From CAZJBS01 sp964544475 (GTDB lineage: Bacteria; CLD3; SB21), in contig CAZJBS010000029.1 of NCBI GenBank assembly GCA_964544475.1, positions 1 to 36,135 of the forward strand: a DNA stretch of 36,135 nucleotides. Reading direction: 5' to 3'. Positions 33,431-36,135 of this stretch are shown here, piece by piece. The notes beneath the pieces are model-generated. The model searched no databases, was not told where the DNA came from, and saw only the letters and a list, made by a program, of their open reading frames with translations. The number at the start of each line of letters is the position of its first letter. Position 1 is the first letter of the stretch. The position numbers were made by a program, and so were the translations under genes.

Positions 33431-34056
33431 GCGTCGGGTGACTCCTTTTTTGTGGTTGGCATATCGTCTTTTTCCATCTGTTTTTTTGTCGTTGTCGTGT
33501 TGTAGATATTCATGGTGTGGTGAATACCCTTCCAAATCCAGGTCAAGGCCGCATCCGCCGACTTGTCCAGCAGGCCGTGCAGGGATTCGGTTTCGGCGGT
33601 TTCGAACCGGGACAGCACAAAATCCGCCAGATCCATCCGTCCGACACGATCATTGGCGATACCGATGCGCAACCGTGCAAACGCATCGGAATTCAACTGA
33701 AAAATGACCGACCGCAGGCCGTTTTGTCCGCCGTCGCTTCCCTGAGCCCGCAAACGCAAAGTGCCGAACGGAATGGCGGCGTCATCACAAATAATCAGTA
33801 GGTCCGCCAGGGCGATTTTGTAAAAATGAACGACATCACGGACTGCAAGTCCGCTGTTATTCATGTACGTCATGGGTTTGACCAGCAACAGCCGCTCGCT
33901 CTGGTGGGACGTATCGGCCCATTCGTAGTCGCCTTTGCCCGCACGCCATGACACCTGCAACCTGGCCGCCAGACGGTCGAGAACCATGAACCCGACGTTG
34001 TGACGCGTCGTGTCGTAGCGGGATCCGGGGTTACCCAGCCCAACAATGAGTTTCAT
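33427..34056 (-). CDS. pth: Peptidyl-tRNA hydrolase
   Basis: 209 residues. It releases peptides from peptidyl-tRNA after stalled translation. G-L-G-N-P-G (6-11), the catalytic R-H-N-V-G-F with H19, P-M-T-Y-M-N-N-S-G, D-D near 91-92 and G-x-L-R-L-R are present. The segment that is normally G-G-H-N-G reads G-G-Q-N-G, so the usual His (E. coli His113) is Gln at 111. The tail, from M-N-I-Y-N-T-T-T-T-K-K on, is polar and about 24 residues long and not part of the fold. It lies after rplY (29 nt) and overlaps hppA by 4 nt. Confidence 0.95.
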
Positions 34057-34085
34057 GATCCGTGCCGGGCCGGTTCATGGCCAGT

Positions 34086-34757
34086 CTATTTCTTTTCCTT
34101 CTCCTTGTCCTTTTCCGCTGCGCCTTCTTCCTCACTCTTCTCCTTACCCTTCTCACCAACCAGCTCAGGCTCGGTCGGAACGGCGGCGGTCGCTTCAGCC
34201 AGAACCGCTTCCACGGCCTTCGGCGCCACGACGGTCACCACGGATTCGTTGCCCGGATTGAGCAATGTGATCTTGTCGAAGCTCAAATCGCGCACGTGAA
34301 TACCCTGTCCGAGGTCCAGGTTCTCAACGTTGATTTCGAGATGGCCAGGAATGTCGCTGGGAAGGCACTTGATATGGAGTTCGGTCATGTCGTGTTGCGT
34401 TATGCCGCCCTTGGTCTTCACTCCGATCGGCGTACCGACAAAAACAATGGGTACCCTGACATCCACCGGACGGTCCATCCGTACGCTCATCACGTCAATA
34501 TGAGTCAGTTTTCCGGTAATGGGATCCTTGTCAAAATCACGGATCAACACTTTGTCGTGTTGGCCGTCCAGCTGAAAATCCAGCAACGAGTGCTCGGATT
34601 GCATCAGCTTGACGAGGGTCAACGCATCAAACTGAACGGTGACATTTTCTTTGCCGAAACCGTAGTAAACGCCGGGCACTTTCCCGTTGCGACGGGCGCG
34701 CTGGGCGCTGTTTTTTCCAGGTTCGCGGCGCTCCGCGGTAAGGGATAGGTGTTCCAT
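34086..34757 (-). CDS. rplY: 50S ribosomal protein bL25, long CTC form
   Basis: 223 residues, the two-domain Ctc/TL5-type form of bL25. The N-terminal domain (R-R-E-P-G-K-N-S-A-Q-R-A-R-R-N-G-K-V-P-G-V-Y-Y-G) binds 5S rRNA. The C-terminal domain (P-V-D-V-R-V-P-I-V-F-V-G, then L-P-S-D-I-P-G-H-L-E-I-N-V) is the Ctc extension. A highly charged tail of about 25 residues, rich in Lys and Glu, ends the protein. The start has AGGA upstream. Gene order prs-rplY-pth is widely conserved. Confidence 0.96.
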   Translation of the reverse strand: MEHLSLTAERREPGKNSAQRARRNGKVPGVYYGFGKENVTVQFDALTLVKLMQSEHSLLDFQLDGQHDKVLIRDFDKDPITGKLTHIDVMSVRMDRPVDVRVPIVFVGTPIGVKTKGGITQHDMTELHIKCLPSDIPGHLEINVENLDLGQGIHVRDLSFDKITLLNPGNESVVTVVAPKAVEAVLAEATAAVPTEPELVGEKGKEKSEEEGAAEKDKEKEKK

Positions 34758-34799
34758 GTTGGGTGTCCTGTTATGGTGATGATGTGTTTCTTGTTCGGT

Positions 34800-35738
34800 T
34801 CAGTGAAACAAAACGCTGATCGATTCGGCCTTATGAATGCGCGCAATCGCTTCAGCAAAAACATGCGTGACCGTCAGGATTTCGATTTTTTCACAGGGTT
34901 TGCGCAAGGGAATCGTGTCCGAAACGGTGATTTTCTTTATGGGTGAATTCATGATTTTTTCGATGGCCTGTCCGGAGAGGATCGGATGGGAACAGGCGGC
35001 ATAAATATCCCTGGCGCCGTACTCTTTGAGGGTGGCGGCCGCCATGGTCAGGGTGCCGGCCGTATCAATCATGTCGTCGATCATCAGGACATCGCGGCCT
35101 TTCACGTCGCCGATGATATTCATGATCTCCACGTCGTTGGCCTTGGGCCGTCTTTTGTCAATCACGGCGAAGTCCATGCCGAGCCGTTTGGCATAGGCTC
35201 GCGCGATTTTGACGCCTCCCATGTCCGGCGACACCACGACGGAATTCTCGGGCGAAAGAAGACTGCGCCAATACTCCGTCAATACGACGGAGGAGTAAAG
35301 GTGGTCCAGCGGGATGTCAAAGAAACCCTGAATCTGGGCCGAGTGAAGATCCATCGTCAAAACGCGATCCACGCCCGCCGTCGTGATCAGGTTGGCGACC
35401 AGCTTGGCTGTGATCGGCACGCGCGGCTGGTCTTTGCGGTCCTGGCGTGCATACCCGAAATAAGGAATGACAGCGGTGATGCGGTAAGCCGACGCCCGCT
35501 TGGCGGCGTCAATAAGCACCAGGAGTTCCATCAGGTTGTCGGCCGGCGGAATCGTCGGTTGTACAATGAAGAGGTCTTTGCCACGCACGTTTTCGTCGTA
35601 CTTCGCAAAAATCTCACCGTCACTAAAATTGACGATCTCGACTTTGCCAAGCCGGATATTCAATTTGTTCGCAATGCCCCACGCAAACGTGGGGTTCACG
35701 CGACCGGTGACCATCATTATTTCATTCTTGTCTAGCAT
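34800..35738 (-). CDS. prs: Ribose-phosphate pyrophosphokinase
   Basis: 312 residues, full-length class I PRPP synthase. It makes PRPP from ribose 5-phosphate and ATP for nucleotide, His and Trp synthesis. F-S-D-G-E-I, the P-Y-F-G-Y-A-R-Q-D-R-K loop, T-M-D-L-H-S-A-Q-I-Q-G-F-F and the PRPP-binding V-L-M-I-D-D-M-I-D-T-A-G-T-L are all present. No Shine-Dalgarno is obvious before ATG 35738. It lies downstream of tRNA-Gln, with a strong hairpin between. Confidence 0.97.
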   Translation of the reverse strand: MLDKNEIMMVTGRVNPTFAWGIANKLNIRLGKVEIVNFSDGEIFAKYDENVRGKDLFIVQPTIPPADNLMELLVLIDAAKRASAYRITAVIPYFGYARQDRKDQPRVPITAKLVANLITTAGVDRVLTMDLHSAQIQGFFDIPLDHLYSSVVLTEYWRSLLSPENSVVVSPDMGGVKIARAYAKRLGMDFAVIDKRRPKANDVEIMNIIGDVKGRDVLMIDDMIDTAGTLTMAAATLKEYGARDIYAACSHPILSGQAIEKIMNSPIKKITVSDTIPLRKPCEKIEILTVTHVFAEAIARIHKAESISVLFH

Positions 35739-35763
35739 ACAATTCTGAATTTATCTGTCGGTT

Positions 35764-35790
35764 GTTTCGCGAAGCGGCCCTTCGCGAAAC
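35764..35790. repeat. Perfect 11-bp palindromic hairpin
   Basis: GTTTCGCGAAG (35764-35774) pairs perfectly with CTTCGCGAAAC (35780-35790) around CGGCC. It is related in sequence to the repeat unit at 695-838 (TTCCGCGAAGCG). It sits between tRNA-Gln and prs and has no T-run on the minus strand. It is probably a dispersed palindromic element, possibly acting as a processing or stability hairpin after the tRNA. Confidence 0.7.
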
Positions 35791-35800
35791 GTAATCGGTG

Positions 35801-35872
35801 CTGGGGTGCAAGGATTCGAACCTCGGAATGGCGGGACCAAAACCCGCTGCCTTACCACTTGGCGACACCCCA
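35801..35872 (-). tRNA. tRNA-Gln (anticodon TTG)
   Basis: 72 bases. The acceptor stem TGGGGTG/CACCCCA, D-arm GCCAAGTGGTAAGGC, anticodon stem GCGGG/CCCGC with loop TTTTGGT (anticodon TTG) and T-arm with TTCGAAT form a standard cloverleaf. CCA is not encoded. It lies between ispE and prs, a common bacterial position for this tRNA. Confidence 0.97.
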
Positions 35873-35926
35873 TCAAGAAATCCACTGTCGTTTCCTGTCG
35901 GTCAGGACGACCCTCTCAAGAGGCTT

Positions 35927-36135
35927 TCATTCAAGCTGCCTGCGCATCTCTTCATCGTTCACAAAATGCGTCCGAAAAACGTCCATTCCGGTAAAGGAAC
36001 CGGGCATGACACTTTCGTCGTTTTCGAACAGCGCAAACACGCTTGATCCACTGCCGGACATTTGACAAAGAACAGGTTGATTCGCCATGAGCGAATCACG
36101 GGCAACCCTTATTTCATCATGGTTTGCGAGCACCA
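35927..36135 (-). CDS. ispE: 4-diphosphocytidyl-2-C-methyl-D-erythritol kinase, C-terminal part (partial)
   Basis: Only the last ~69 residues are in the window; the gene runs off the right edge. The GHMP-kinase C-terminal motif M-S-G-S-G-S-S-V-F-A-L-F is typical of IspE, an enzyme of the non-mevalonate isoprenoid pathway. The order ispE, tRNA-Gln, prs, rplY, pth supports the call. The end after that motif (F-R-T-H-F-V-N-D-E-E-M-R-R-Q-L-E) is family-variable. Confidence 0.85.
   Translation of the reverse strand, partial: VLANHDEIRVARDSLMANQPVLCQMSGSGSSVFALFENDESVMPGSFTGMDVFRTHFVNDEEMRRQLE

Overview
The window is a piece of a bacterial chromosome of moderately high GC. It is dense with core genes and shows no insertion sequence, phage or CRISPR array. 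Several traits point to the FCB superphylum (Bacteroidetes/Chlorobi/Fibrobacteres and related candidate phyla): a secreted peptidase ending in an N-P-F-N-P type FlgD-like/T9SS-like sorting domain, rpsF-rpsR-rplI without ssb in between, bacillithiol-type genes (bshB1, ypdA), a GlmU-like protein of the Bacteroidetes type, and a membrane pyrophosphatase of divergent sequence. The exact phylum cannot be read from this window; an uncultured FCB lineage is my best guess.

Layout. 1-693: C-terminal part of an M28-type peptidase. 695-838: a 53-bp tandem repeat built from a decayed palindrome. 905-2437: a Ycf46-type AAA ATPase. 2496-5393 (minus): divergent polysaccharide deacetylase-like protein, GlmU-like protein and bshB1. 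5526-10203 (plus): a signalling block of a single-domain receiver, DUF4388-roadblock, roadblock, DUF4388-type, sensor-HAMP, roadblock and MglA-like GTPase genes, on at least two promoters and closed by a terminator. 10600-15239: pyruvate:ferredoxin oxidoreductase plus a dihydroorotate dehydrogenase-like partner, with a terminator. 15375-19861: a four-helix membrane protein, fused acyl-CoA mutase IcmF and a DUF486 protein. 19870-21414 (minus): a B12-binding-type radical SAM protein. 21654-22280: uridine kinase. 22258-30858 (minus): DASS transporter, ypdA, dnaG, a diacylglycerol/dolichol kinase-like protein, adk, trmB, an enoyl-CoA hydratase, rplI, rpsR and rpsF. 30953-36135 (minus): hppA, pth, rplY, prs, tRNA-Gln and the 3' end of ispE, a widely conserved gene order.

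How it fits together. Central metabolism (PFOR, IcmF, enoyl-CoA hydratase, PPi-driven ion pump) suggests a ferredoxin-using, at least facultatively anaerobic organism that handles branched acyl-CoA and conserves energy from pyrophosphate. BshB1 and YpdA suggest bacillithiol as the low-molecular-weight thiol. Many minus-strand genes are joined by 4-nt ATGA/GTGA overlaps (DGK-like/dnaG/ypdA/DASS; pth/hppA), so translational coupling is a habit of this genome.

The most unusual part is the receiver/DUF4388/roadblock/HAMP/MglA block. It looks like a complete small-GTPase signalling pathway with no kinase, no methyl-accepting output domain and no known effector gene.
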